The notes beneath the pieces were generated by a model. It had not been told where the DNA came from. It ran no database searches and worked only from the letters and a program-made list of their open reading frames with translations. A stretch of DNA of 5,186 nucleotides from Elusimicrobiota bacterium (GTDB lineage Bacteria; CG03; SLGR01), in the NCBI GenBank assembly GCA_012511615.1, contig JAAZFS010000090.1:1-5186 (forward strand). Direction: 5' to 3'. The position numbers and the translations under genes are program-made. Below, piece by piece: positions 1 to 5,186 of the stretch (positions within the stretch are counted from its first letter, which is position 1; every line of letters begins with the position of its first letter).

Positions 1-296
1 ATATAAAGGTTACTGTGGCCGATTTGCGCTTTGCAAAACCTTTGGACATAGAGATGATAAAGAAACTTGCCAGTGAGACAGGAAAGGTTCTTACTGTTGA
101 AGAAAATATTCTCAGAGGCGGAGTAGGGGAAGCTATCGCAGCTCTTTTGCCGAGAAGTATCGAGGTTGATATTTTGGCTATAGATGATGAATTTCCAGAT
201 TTCGGAACCCAAGCTGAGATTAGAAAAGAGCTTGGCCTTGATGCGGAAGGCATCGCAACCCGAGCCAAGCAGTTAATTACTTCCTCTAAAACTTGA
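1..296 (+). CDS. dxs: 1-deoxy-D-xylulose-5-phosphate synthase, C-terminal fragment (5' end outside window)
   Basis: This is the last part of DXS, the cytoplasmic thiamine-diphosphate enzyme that joins pyruvate and glyceraldehyde 3-phosphate in the first step of the MEP isoprenoid pathway. The open frame runs in from the left edge (codons phased from base 3), giving 97 visible residues, so the GTG at 15 is an internal valine codon and not a start. The fragment is the C-terminal transketolase-like domain. It carries the family signatures VADLRFAKPLD, then LTVEEN followed by GGVGEA, and near the end the stretch GTQAEIRKELGLDAEGI, which matches the usual DXS tail. The protein ends at a normal place for the family, with about ten residues after that motif. 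Its TGA stop (294-296) overlaps the TTG start of the next gene, so the two are probably translationally coupled. The thiamine-binding and catalytic N-terminal parts are outside the window and cannot be judged. Confidence 0.95.
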   Translation, partial: IKVTVADLRFAKPLDIEMIKKLASETGKVLTVEENILRGGVGEAIAALLPRSIEVDILAIDDEFPDFGTQAEIRKELGLDAEGIATRAKQLITSSKT

Positions 297-856
297 TTAG
301 GAGGGTCTCCCGCGGAGGGATTAAATTAAACGGTTTTCTAAGGGATTCGGGACTCTCTCTCTCCGGCCTATCTGTCTTAGATATTGGAGCTTCTCATGGG
401 GGGTTTACACAAGAGGCCTTGGCAGCGGGTGCCAGAAAAGTATATGCGCTCGATGTCGGAAAGGGGATCTTAGATTGGAAACTCAGAAAACTTCCAGAAG
501 TTATAGTGATGGAGGGAGTAAACGCTAGGAATTTAAGGACGGAAGATTTTCCTGAACCTCCAGAAGTTGTGCTCGTAGATGTATCTTTTATCTCTCTTAT
601 AAAGATACTTCCCCCTGTATTTAGCATAGCTTCTGAGGCGGTTGTTGCACTTCTCAAACCTCAATTTGAGGCTGGATACAGCGAGGTTTCTAAAGGTGAG
701 GGAGTTATCACAGATGAGACTATTCATATACGGGTAATTGAAGAAGTGAAAGAGGCGGTCAGAGATGATAGATGGGAGTTCACAGGGGTTTACCCCTCGG
801 ACATTAAAGGTAAAAAGGGTAATAGTGAGTATTTTTTATACTACCTAAAGAAATAA
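293..856 (+). CDS. tlyA: TlyA-family RNA 2'-O-methyltransferase lacking the N-terminal S4 domain
   Basis: This is a 187-residue FtsJ-type, SAM-dependent methyltransferase of the TlyA (hemolysin A) family, whose known members 2'-O-methylate ribosomal RNA. Visible motifs are VSRGGIKL at residues 5-12, the SAM-binding loop DIGASHGGF at 30-38, DVGKGILDWKLR at 54-65, VDVSFISL at 95-102, LLKPQFEAG at 120-128 and KGNSEYFLY at 175-183. By comparison with mycobacterial TlyA, the K-D-K-E tetrad would be K11, D96, K122 and E179, all present. Family members are usually about 240-270 residues, with an S4 RNA-binding domain of about 60 residues before the SRGG motif. Here that domain is absent. An in-frame TAA at 287-289 blocks any upstream start, leaving TTG 293 (or ATT 296) as the only choices that keep SRGG. 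There is no convincing Shine-Dalgarno sequence before the TTG, and the overlap with the dxs stop suggests coupled translation. The methyltransferase assignment is firm, but the rRNA target is inferred. Confidence 0.9.
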   Translation: MIRRVSRGGIKLNGFLRDSGLSLSGLSVLDIGASHGGFTQEALAAGARKVYALDVGKGILDWKLRKLPEVIVMEGVNARNLRTEDFPEPPEVVLVDVSFISLIKILPPVFSIASEAVVALLKPQFEAGYSEVSKGEGVITDETIHIRVIEEVKEAVRDDRWEFTGVYPSDIKGKKGNSEYFLYYLKK

Positions 857-858
857 AG

Positions 859-3288
859 ATGAGAGAATATAATTTTAGCAAAATAGAGAAAAAATGGCAG
901 AAAATCTGGGAAGATTCCAATATTTTTAAAACTCCAGAAGATTCTAAAAATAAGTTTTATCTTTTGGAAATGTTTCCCTATCCCTCAGGGAAGCTTCATA
1001 TGGGACATGTAAGAAATTATGCTATCGGCGACACTCTCGCTAGGTTTCATCGTAGAAAGGGTCGTAACCTACTTTATCCTATAGGATATGATGCTATGGG
1101 CCTTCCGGCAGAGAATGCTGCAATAAAAAACAAGGTTATGCCTTCAGAGTGGACAAAACTCTGCATAGCCCAAATGAAAGAGCAACAGAAAGTTTTGGGA
1201 TTGAGTTATGATTGGGCCAGAACAGTGGATACTTCTTCTCCCGACTATTATAGGTGGAACCAGTGGATATTTTTAAAGTTTCTCGAGAAAGGCCTTGCCT
1301 ATAGAAAGAAAGCTGTAATAAATTACTGTTCTTCCTGCGCCACTACTCTTGCCAATGAACAGGTAGAGTCAGGTCTCTGCTGGAGATGCGGAACCAAAGC
1401 TGAAGCCCAGGTAAGGGAGCAGTGGTATTTTAAAATTACTGATTACGCCGAAGAACTTCTTGAGGGCTTAGAAGAACTTGAGGGTTGGCCTGAAGCAGTA
1501 AAGCAGCAACAGAGAAACTGGATAGGCCGTTCAGAAGGTAGTTTTGTTGATTTTGAAGTGGAAGAGTTAGATTATACAATAGAAGTATTTACTACCCGGC
1601 CCGATACGCTCTATGGGTCTACATTCATACTAATGGCTCCCACCCATCCCGATGCGCTGTTTTTAGCTGAATCAGGAGACGGTGACATAGAGAAAATAAA
1701 GGATTTTATCGATCGAACTGTAGCTGCTGGTTCTTCTCCTTCAGAAGATAAAGAGAAGGAGGGAATAGCCCTAGGAATAACGGCCGTAAATCCAGTAAAC
1801 GGCGAATCACTTCCAGTTTATCTTGCCAATTTTGTTTTTATGGAGTACGGTACTGGCGCTATAATGTCTGTGCCAGCTCACGACGATCGTGATTTTGAGT
1901 TTGCTAAAAAATACGGGCTTGAAATTAGGGAAGTCATCAGAGGAAAGGAAAATAAGTATGATGGCTCTGGGGCCTATATTGGTGAGGGCAAACTTGTCTC
2001 TTCGGCGGAGTTTACTGGAATGGATTCGAAACAAGCTATCCTTGCAATTATTGAAAAACTCGAAAGTATGGGAAAAGGCCGACCTACAGTACAGTATAAA
2101 CTCAGAGACTGGCTCATTTCAAGACAGCGTTATTGGGGGACTCCTATTCCGGTTGTTTATTGCCTAAAATGCGGACTTCGCCCCATCCCTGAAACTGATT
2201 TACCTATAATACTACCAGAAGATGTCGAGTTTTCAGGAACTGGAAATCCTCTTGAGTCCAGCCAGAATTTTCTCAAAGCAAGCTGTCCTGATTGTGGAGG
2301 AGAGGCAAAAAGGGAAACCGATACCATGGATACTTTTGTGGATTCCTCCTGGTATTTTCTGCGCTATCTGGATCCAAACAATGATAACCTTCCCTTTGAA
2401 AGAGACTTGGCGGATAACTGGCTTCCAGTGGATCAATATATTGGGGGCATAGAACACGCTGTCCTCCATCTTCTTTATTCTAGGTTCTTTACCAGAGCAC
2501 TGAAAAGTCTTGGTTTAACTTCCCTAAAAGAACCTTTTAAAAACCTGCTCTGCCAGGGTATGGTCATCAAAGATGGTGCAAAGATGAGTAAATCCATCGG
2601 TAATACCGTGGATCCTCAGAGAGTAATTGATAAGTACGGCGCCGACACAGCTCGTCTTTTTATTCTTTTTGCTGCCCCTCCAGAGAGGGACCTTGATTGG
2701 TCGGATGAGGGGATCAGGGGCATATTTAGATTTCTCAAAAGGCTCTGGGATATGGCGCATGAAGAGAGTGAGAGCTCATCCGAGAACGAAGTATCTGCAG
2801 ATTTTCGTATTATCATAGAAAAAACGGTAAGTGAGGTTACTCAGGATATACAGAAAAACTTCCATTTCAATACCGCAATTGCCAGAATAATGGAACTTCT
2901 TAATGCTACAAGAAAGCATCCGGCAGGTTCTCCCGAACGAAGAGAGGGTGTGAAAACGGCGGTTAGTCTTATAGGCCCCTTTGCCCCTCACACAGCCAGC
3001 GAACTTTGGGAGGTTCTAGGAGGGAATAAACCGCTTGATGGAGAAGCATGGCCATCTTATGATGAGGATATACTTCGTGAGGCTGCAAAGAGCATGGAGA
3101 TACCTGTTACCATAGGAGGTAAGCCCCGCGGTTTGATAACAGTAAATGAAAACACAAGCCAAGAGGAGGCAGTTGAAGCTGCTCAGAGACTCCCAGCGGT
3201 AAAGGATTTTCTTGATAATAAAAAAATTATTAAAATAGTATATGTGCCTGGTAGAATCCTAAATATTGTTGTTGGGGGACCTTTATAG
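859..3288 (+). CDS. leuS: Leucyl-tRNA synthetase
   Basis: This cytoplasmic class Ia synthetase of 809 residues charges tRNA-Leu with leucine using ATP and edits mischarged tRNA. The class I signatures are HMGH at 47-50, within FPYPSGKLHMGH, and KMSKS at 575-579. The CP1 editing domain has the threonine-rich TTRPDT at 245-250 and VPAHDDRDFEF from 338, whose D345 corresponds to the conserved editing aspartate. Other conserved blocks are DWLISRQRYWG (417-427) and DTMDTFVDSSWY (488-499). Two four-cysteine sets look like zinc sites: C157/C160/C174/C177 and C435/C438/C476/C479. The tail, with KIVYVPGRILNIVV, is the usual C-terminal domain. Only three residues separate CQGMVI from KMSKS, so the leucine-specific insertion found there in E. 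coli-type enzymes is missing, which fits the slightly short length. The ATG lies two bases after the tlyA stop with only a weak AAAG upstream, and the N-terminal YNFSKIEKKWQKIW is typical, so the start is secure. Confidence 0.98.
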   Translation: MREYNFSKIEKKWQKIWEDSNIFKTPEDSKNKFYLLEMFPYPSGKLHMGHVRNYAIGDTLARFHRRKGRNLLYPIGYDAMGLPAENAAIKNKVMPSEWTKLCIAQMKEQQKVLGLSYDWARTVDTSSPDYYRWNQWIFLKFLEKGLAYRKKAVINYCSSCATTLANEQVESGLCWRCGTKAEAQVREQWYFKITDYAEELLEGLEELEGWPEAVKQQQRNWIGRSEGSFVDFEVEELDYTIEVFTTRPDTLYGSTFILMAPTHPDALFLAESGDGDIEKIKDFIDRTVAAGSSPSEDKEKEGIALGITAVNPVNGESLPVYLANFVFMEYGTGAIMSVPAHDDRDFEFAKKYGLEIREVIRGKENKYDGSGAYIGEGKLVSSAEFTGMDSKQAILAIIEKLESMGKGRPTVQYKLRDWLISRQRYWGTPIPVVYCLKCGLRPIPETDLPIILPEDVEFSGTGNPLESSQNFLKASCPDCGGEAKRETDTMDTFVDSSWYFLRYLDPNNDNLPFERDLADNWLPVDQYIGGIEHAVLHLLYSRFFTRALKSLGLTSLKEPFKNLLCQGMVIKDGAKMSKSIGNTVDPQRVIDKYGADTARLFILFAAPPERDLDWSDEGIRGIFRFLKRLWDMAHEESESSSENEVSADFRIIIEKTVSEVTQDIQKNFHFNTAIARIMELLNATRKHPAGSPERREGVKTAVSLIGPFAPHTASELWEVLGGNKPLDGEAWPSYDEDILREAAKSMEIPVTIGGKPRGLITVNENTSQEEAVEAAQRLPAVKDFLDNKKIIKIVYVPGRILNIVVGGPL

Positions 3289-3299
3289 GCCTTGAGAAT

Positions 3300-3305
3300 G
3301 AGGAG
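3300..3305 (+). promoter_or_regulatory. Ribosome binding site of lptE
   Basis: GAGGAG lies seven bases before the ATG at 3313. It decides the start of lptE, because the in-frame TTG at 3292 and ATG at 3298 lie too close to or upstream of this site to use it. Confidence 0.75.
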
Positions 3306-3312
3306 TACTGTA

Positions 3313-3837
3313 ATGAAAGCTAAAATACTAATTGGAGCAGGTCTTATTTTGTCCGCTTTAGGTTGTGGCGCTTATGAGCCCGTTGAAATACTCCCAGATC
3401 ATTTAAGGAGTCTCAGAGTAAACTCGGTTAGTAATGAGACTTCCCAGATAGGGCTAGGGCAGGACCTCACTCAGCAGTTGATAGATGATTTTGTTAGAGA
3501 AGGGCGCTTTAAGGTAACAGGTTCAGATGATGCCGATGCCATTCTCTTTACCACGATTGCTGACTACTCTAAAATACCAATCTCTTATGATGAGAATTTT
3601 GTTGCTCAGGAGTATAAAATTACTATGGTAGTTAACCTTCAATTTGTTGATAATATCGATAGGGTGAGAATATTCGATGAGAGCCGCAAGGGCCTAGTCG
3701 GAGGTATAGAGACTTGGGTTAATTATAATGCCAGTCCGGATTTGGGTTTTGTCGAGACAGAAGAAGAAGCGAAAGAGCGTCTTATTAGGGAAATTTCCGA
3801 GCGGATAATACAGAGGACTATATACGGCTGGGATTAG
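3313..3837 (+). CDS. lptE: LPS-assembly lipoprotein LptE
   Basis: LptE is the outer-membrane lipoprotein that plugs the LptD barrel and helps place lipopolysaccharide in the outer leaflet. With the ATG at 3313 the protein has 174 residues. It opens with a short lipoprotein signal peptide (K2 and K4, then a hydrophobic stretch) ending in a lipobox, SALGC, that would give lipidated Cys18. The mature part follows the LptE pattern: a first strand LRSLRVNSVSNET (31-43), a helix DLTQQLIDDFVREGRFKV (51-68), then DADAILFTTIADYSKIPISY (73-92) and a basic/hydrophobic strand around KITMVVNLQF. A closing amphipathic helix (about 150-170) resembles the EEA..RLI..I.ERI tail of deltaproteobacterial members. 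Overall sequence conservation in LptE is low, so the call leans on this pattern plus the leuS-lptE-holA order. In-frame TTG 3292 and ATG 3298 would add seven or five residues but lack a well-placed Shine-Dalgarno. Confidence 0.88.
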   Translation: MKAKILIGAGLILSALGCGAYEPVEILPDHLRSLRVNSVSNETSQIGLGQDLTQQLIDDFVREGRFKVTGSDDADAILFTTIADYSKIPISYDENFVAQEYKITMVVNLQFVDNIDRVRIFDESRKGLVGGIETWVNYNASPDLGFVETEEEAKERLIREISERIIQRTIYGWD

Positions 3838-3839
3838 CT

Positions 3840-4778
3840 TTGAAACCGGTAAAAATATTTTATGGTGCGGATAATTATACCAAACGACTTCTTGAAGACA
3901 AGAGCCGCACAAAAATAGAAAAGTCATTCGGGGCTTGTGAACTATTTAGGTTTAATGCACTCACAGATCAAAAAGAAACCCTTCTGGAGGAACTACTGAA
4001 TGTTTCTCTTTTTAGCCCTTCAAAGCTTATTATACTATCAAACGCCGATAAGTTTTTAGACAAGGAATTTAGACAGTTTCTCAAGGATTATGCCCTAAGG
4101 CCTGAGGTGACATCATTTCTTATTCTTGAGCTTGAGGCTGAAAAACTTCCAGCAGCATTAAGGTCATTTCCTTCCGCCAAATGCGCTCCGCCCTATGAAA
4201 ACCAAATGCCCGCCTGGATAGTTTCCGAAGCTGCCTCAAGAAATATCAAAATGAGCCGAGAAGGGGCTGAACTTCTTTTTTTCTACTGCGGGCGTGACCT
4301 TATGTTGATTGTGAGTGAATTAAGAAAGCTATCGGCGGCTTTTCCTGATAAAAAAACCTGTACGGTTGATGATGTTAGAAGTATCTCTACTTCTCACTTC
4401 AAAAACGATATATTCGGCTATATTGATGCTTTGATTGATGGAGATGCTGAGAGAACACTGAGGCTTCTTGAAAATCTTCTTAGATATAACACTGAACCGC
4501 TTAGTATTGTCGGAACTTTAAAGTGGAAGCTCCAGCAAATGATTACTTCTAGAATTTTAATGGATAAGGGTGAAAATGAGGCTACTATTATTCGTAAAGC
4601 CGGTTTCAGACCCGCCTTTATATATAGGGGGTTTATGAAAAGAATCGAAAGGTTTTCCTTAGAAAAACTTCTTTGGCTGTATGACGAATTGCAGCAGACT
4701 GACCTGAATATGAAATCACTTCAGGTTGGCCCGGAACTCCTTATAGAAGAGTTCAGTTTTAAGTTTTTAAGCTGTTAA
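3840..4778 (+). CDS. holA: DNA polymerase III delta subunit
   Basis: The delta subunit is the clamp-loader wrench that opens the beta sliding clamp, working with delta' and the DnaX subunits at the replication fork. The 312-residue protein is slightly short for the family (about 330-345). It starts with the strand and turn KIFYGADNY (5-13), typical of delta, and has no Walker A motif, as expected for this non-ATPase subunit. The middle stretch LFSPSKLIILSNADKFL is the usual second strand region. The C-terminal collar domain shows EPLSIVGTLKWKLQQMI (from about 219) and a final helix LWLYDELQQTDLNMKS, matching the family's ..LL..DLALKSG segment. The start is TTG, two bases after the lptE stop. 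The N-terminal motif sits so close that no other start fits, and the upstream GGGAT gives at most a weak Shine-Dalgarno. Its last 20 bases overlap the end of rpsT on the other strand. Confidence 0.95.
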   Translation: MKPVKIFYGADNYTKRLLEDKSRTKIEKSFGACELFRFNALTDQKETLLEELLNVSLFSPSKLIILSNADKFLDKEFRQFLKDYALRPEVTSFLILELEAEKLPAALRSFPSAKCAPPYENQMPAWIVSEAASRNIKMSREGAELLFFYCGRDLMLIVSELRKLSAAFPDKKTCTVDDVRSISTSHFKNDIFGYIDALIDGDAERTLRLLENLLRYNTEPLSIVGTLKWKLQQMITSRILMDKGENEATIIRKAGFRPAFIYRGFMKRIERFSLEKLLWLYDELQQTDLNMKSLQVGPELLIEEFSFKFLSC

Positions 4779-5040
4779 CTTTTTTTGTTAAACGGCTTTT
4801 TAGGCGGGAGGCACGATTCCGGTGGAAGGCTCCATCGGAGGATGCCATGTCAATGCACTTGTATACCTCAGGAAGCAATTCAACAGCAGCTTTCTGATCG
4901 CCAGCACTAACCAAACTATTTATTTTTTTAACATAGGTCTTTGTTTTGGATCTGAGTGCCTTGTTAATTTCATATTTTTCTCTGTTTTTTCTTGCTGACT
5001 TAATTGACTGGGTATGTCTACCTGTGGGCAGTTTGACCAT
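4759..5040 (-). CDS. rpsT: 30S ribosomal protein S20
   Basis: S20 is a small basic helical protein that binds 16S rRNA early in 30S assembly. The 93-residue product is very rich in Lys/Arg and fits the family along its length: HTQSIKSARKNREKYEINK (9-27) corresponds to the usual first helix with its H-K-S-A-x-K-R pattern. This is followed by TKTYVKKINSLVSAGD, the middle helix with DMASSDGAFHRNRASRLKSR, and the tail LTKKVNSL. The family is usually 85-90 residues. The extra length is about five residues at the N-terminus (MVKLPTGR before the first helix). The ATG at 5040 is supported by AAGGAG ten bases upstream, and no later Met precedes the conserved region. It is transcribed from its own promoter, convergent to the operon and overlapping the end of holA by 20 bp. 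Confidence 0.95.
   Translation of the reverse strand: MVKLPTGRHTQSIKSARKNREKYEINKALRSKTKTYVKKINSLVSAGDQKAAVELLPEVYKCIDMASSDGAFHRNRASRLKSRLTKKVNSLKT
4769..4801 (+). terminator. Probable intrinsic terminator of the dxs-tlyA-leuS-lptE-holA operon
   Basis: The arms are GCTGTTAAC (4771-4779) and GTTAAACGGC (4787-4796), which pair with one G-U and one bulged A around a seven-T loop. Two further A-T pairs are possible at the base, and a five-T run ends at 4801. The stem contains the holA stop codon and the whole element lies inside rpsT coding DNA. On the minus strand the hairpin is followed by an A-rich sequence, so it should work only for plus-strand transcripts. The stem is AT-rich and may be modest in strength. 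Confidence 0.6.
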
Positions 5041-5050
5041 TTTATAAAAT

Positions 5051-5056
5051 CTCCTT
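5051..5056 (-). promoter_or_regulatory. Ribosome binding site of rpsT
   Basis: AAGGAG on the minus strand, ten bases before the ATG of rpsT. It confirms the start chosen, with its unusual N-terminal MVKLPTGR. Confidence 0.75.
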
Positions 5057-5094
5057 AAATAATTTACTTTAAATTTCCATTTATATTAATCCGT

Positions 5095-5125
5095 AATATA
5101 TAACAAATAGAAGAGAGATTGTCAA
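5095..5125 (-). promoter_or_regulatory. Sigma70-type promoter of rpsT
   Basis: On the minus strand a perfect -35 TTGACA (5125-5120) is followed by an AT-rich -10 region. TATATA (5102-5097) has a 17-base spacer; the better match TATATT (5100-5095) has a 19-base spacer. Transcription would start near 5088-5090, giving a leader of roughly 50 bases that includes the ribosome binding site. A strong near-consensus promoter fits a ribosomal protein gene. Confidence 0.7.
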
Positions 5126-5127
5126 AA

Positions 5128-5145
5128 TAATCTTAGCTAAGATTA
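5128..5145. repeat. 18-bp perfect palindrome next to the rpsT promoter
   Basis: TAATCTTAGCTAAGATTA reads the same on both strands over all 18 bases (7-base arms and an AGCT centre). It ends two bases upstream of the rpsT -35 box, with its centre near -47 of the predicted start. It could be a binding site for a dimeric regulator of rpsT or of a gene beyond the right edge. Alternatively, because TTTT follows it on the minus strand, it could be a weak terminator hairpin for a minus-strand gene beyond the right edge. The remaining bases 5146-5186 show no supportable gene. Confidence 0.6.
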
Positions 5146-5186
5146 GGTGGGAAAGTGTATTTATTGAATTATATAGCTCCTTAGAC

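Noticed and set aside
394..727. Minus-strand open frames opposite tlyA
   Set aside because: They lie opposite a gene with full family motifs, have no recognisable domains and no ribosome binding sites; they are shadows of the plus-strand coding.
1807..2991. Several open frames of 63-92 codons on both strands within leuS
   Set aside because: leuS is intact with all motifs through this region; the products resemble no family and are frame shadows.
3292..3312. Earlier TTG or ATG start for lptE
   Set aside because: GAGGAG at 3300-3305 is correctly spaced only for ATG 3313, and the signal peptide then starts in the usual MKxK form.
3694..3927. Minus-strand open frame across the lptE-holA junction
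   Set aside because: It spans two well-supported genes with a two-base gap, has no ribosome binding site support and no known domain.
4734..4754. Inverted repeat GAACTC/GAGTTC just beyond the rpsT stop, as an rpsT terminator
   Set aside because: Only six pairs with a nine-base loop, and on the minus strand it is followed by GC-rich sequence, not a T run. On the plus strand it lies within holA coding sequence. It might shield an rpsT RNA 3' end, but there is no support.
5119..5145. Plus-strand promoter using TTGTCA at 5119-5124
   Set aside because: No -10 hexamer lies at 16-18 bases; the nearest candidate TAAGAT is only 13 bases away and is part of the palindrome.
5146..5186. AAGGAG-like sequence on the minus strand near the right edge as the start of another gene
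   Set aside because: No ATG, GTG or TTG follows at a usable distance and no open frame of note is present; too close to the edge to judge.

Overview
The window looks like a stretch of ordinary chromosome from a Gram-negative bacterium. The outer-membrane lipoprotein gene lptE shows there is an LPS-bearing outer membrane. The order leuS-lptE-holA is an old one shared by many proteobacterial-type genomes (E. coli has it too). The additions of dxs-tlyA upstream and a convergent rpsT downstream recall Desulfobacterota/Deltaproteobacteria-like lineages. That placement is inference from gene order and protein flavour only. The DNA leans AT-rich, most strongly in the only real intergenic region, at the right end.

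The layout is a tight plus-strand operon that enters from the left edge. It starts with the 3' end of dxs (isoprenoid precursor synthesis, 1-296), which overlaps a short tlyA-type RNA methyltransferase gene (293-856). Two bases later comes leuS (859-3288), then lptE (best start 3313, end 3837), then after two bases holA (3840-4778). No promoter is visible for this operon, so it must lie upstream of the window. Its end is marked by a terminator-like hairpin at about 4769-4801. On the minus strand, rpsT (ribosomal protein S20, 4759-5040) runs towards the operon, and its coding end overlaps the holA end by 20 bp. Behind rpsT, bases 5041-5186 hold its ribosome binding site, a good sigma70-type promoter and an 18-bp perfect palindrome next to that promoter.

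The genes are housekeeping: isoprenoid synthesis, rRNA modification, tRNA charging, outer-membrane LPS export, the replication clamp loader and a small ribosomal subunit protein. They share transcription rather than one pathway. I see no mobile element, CRISPR array, defence system, tRNA or other novel system. The points most worth a second look are the TlyA protein without its usual S4 RNA-binding domain, the palindrome at the rpsT promoter, the operon terminator embedded in rpsT coding sequence, and a LeuRS without the leucine-specific insertion.
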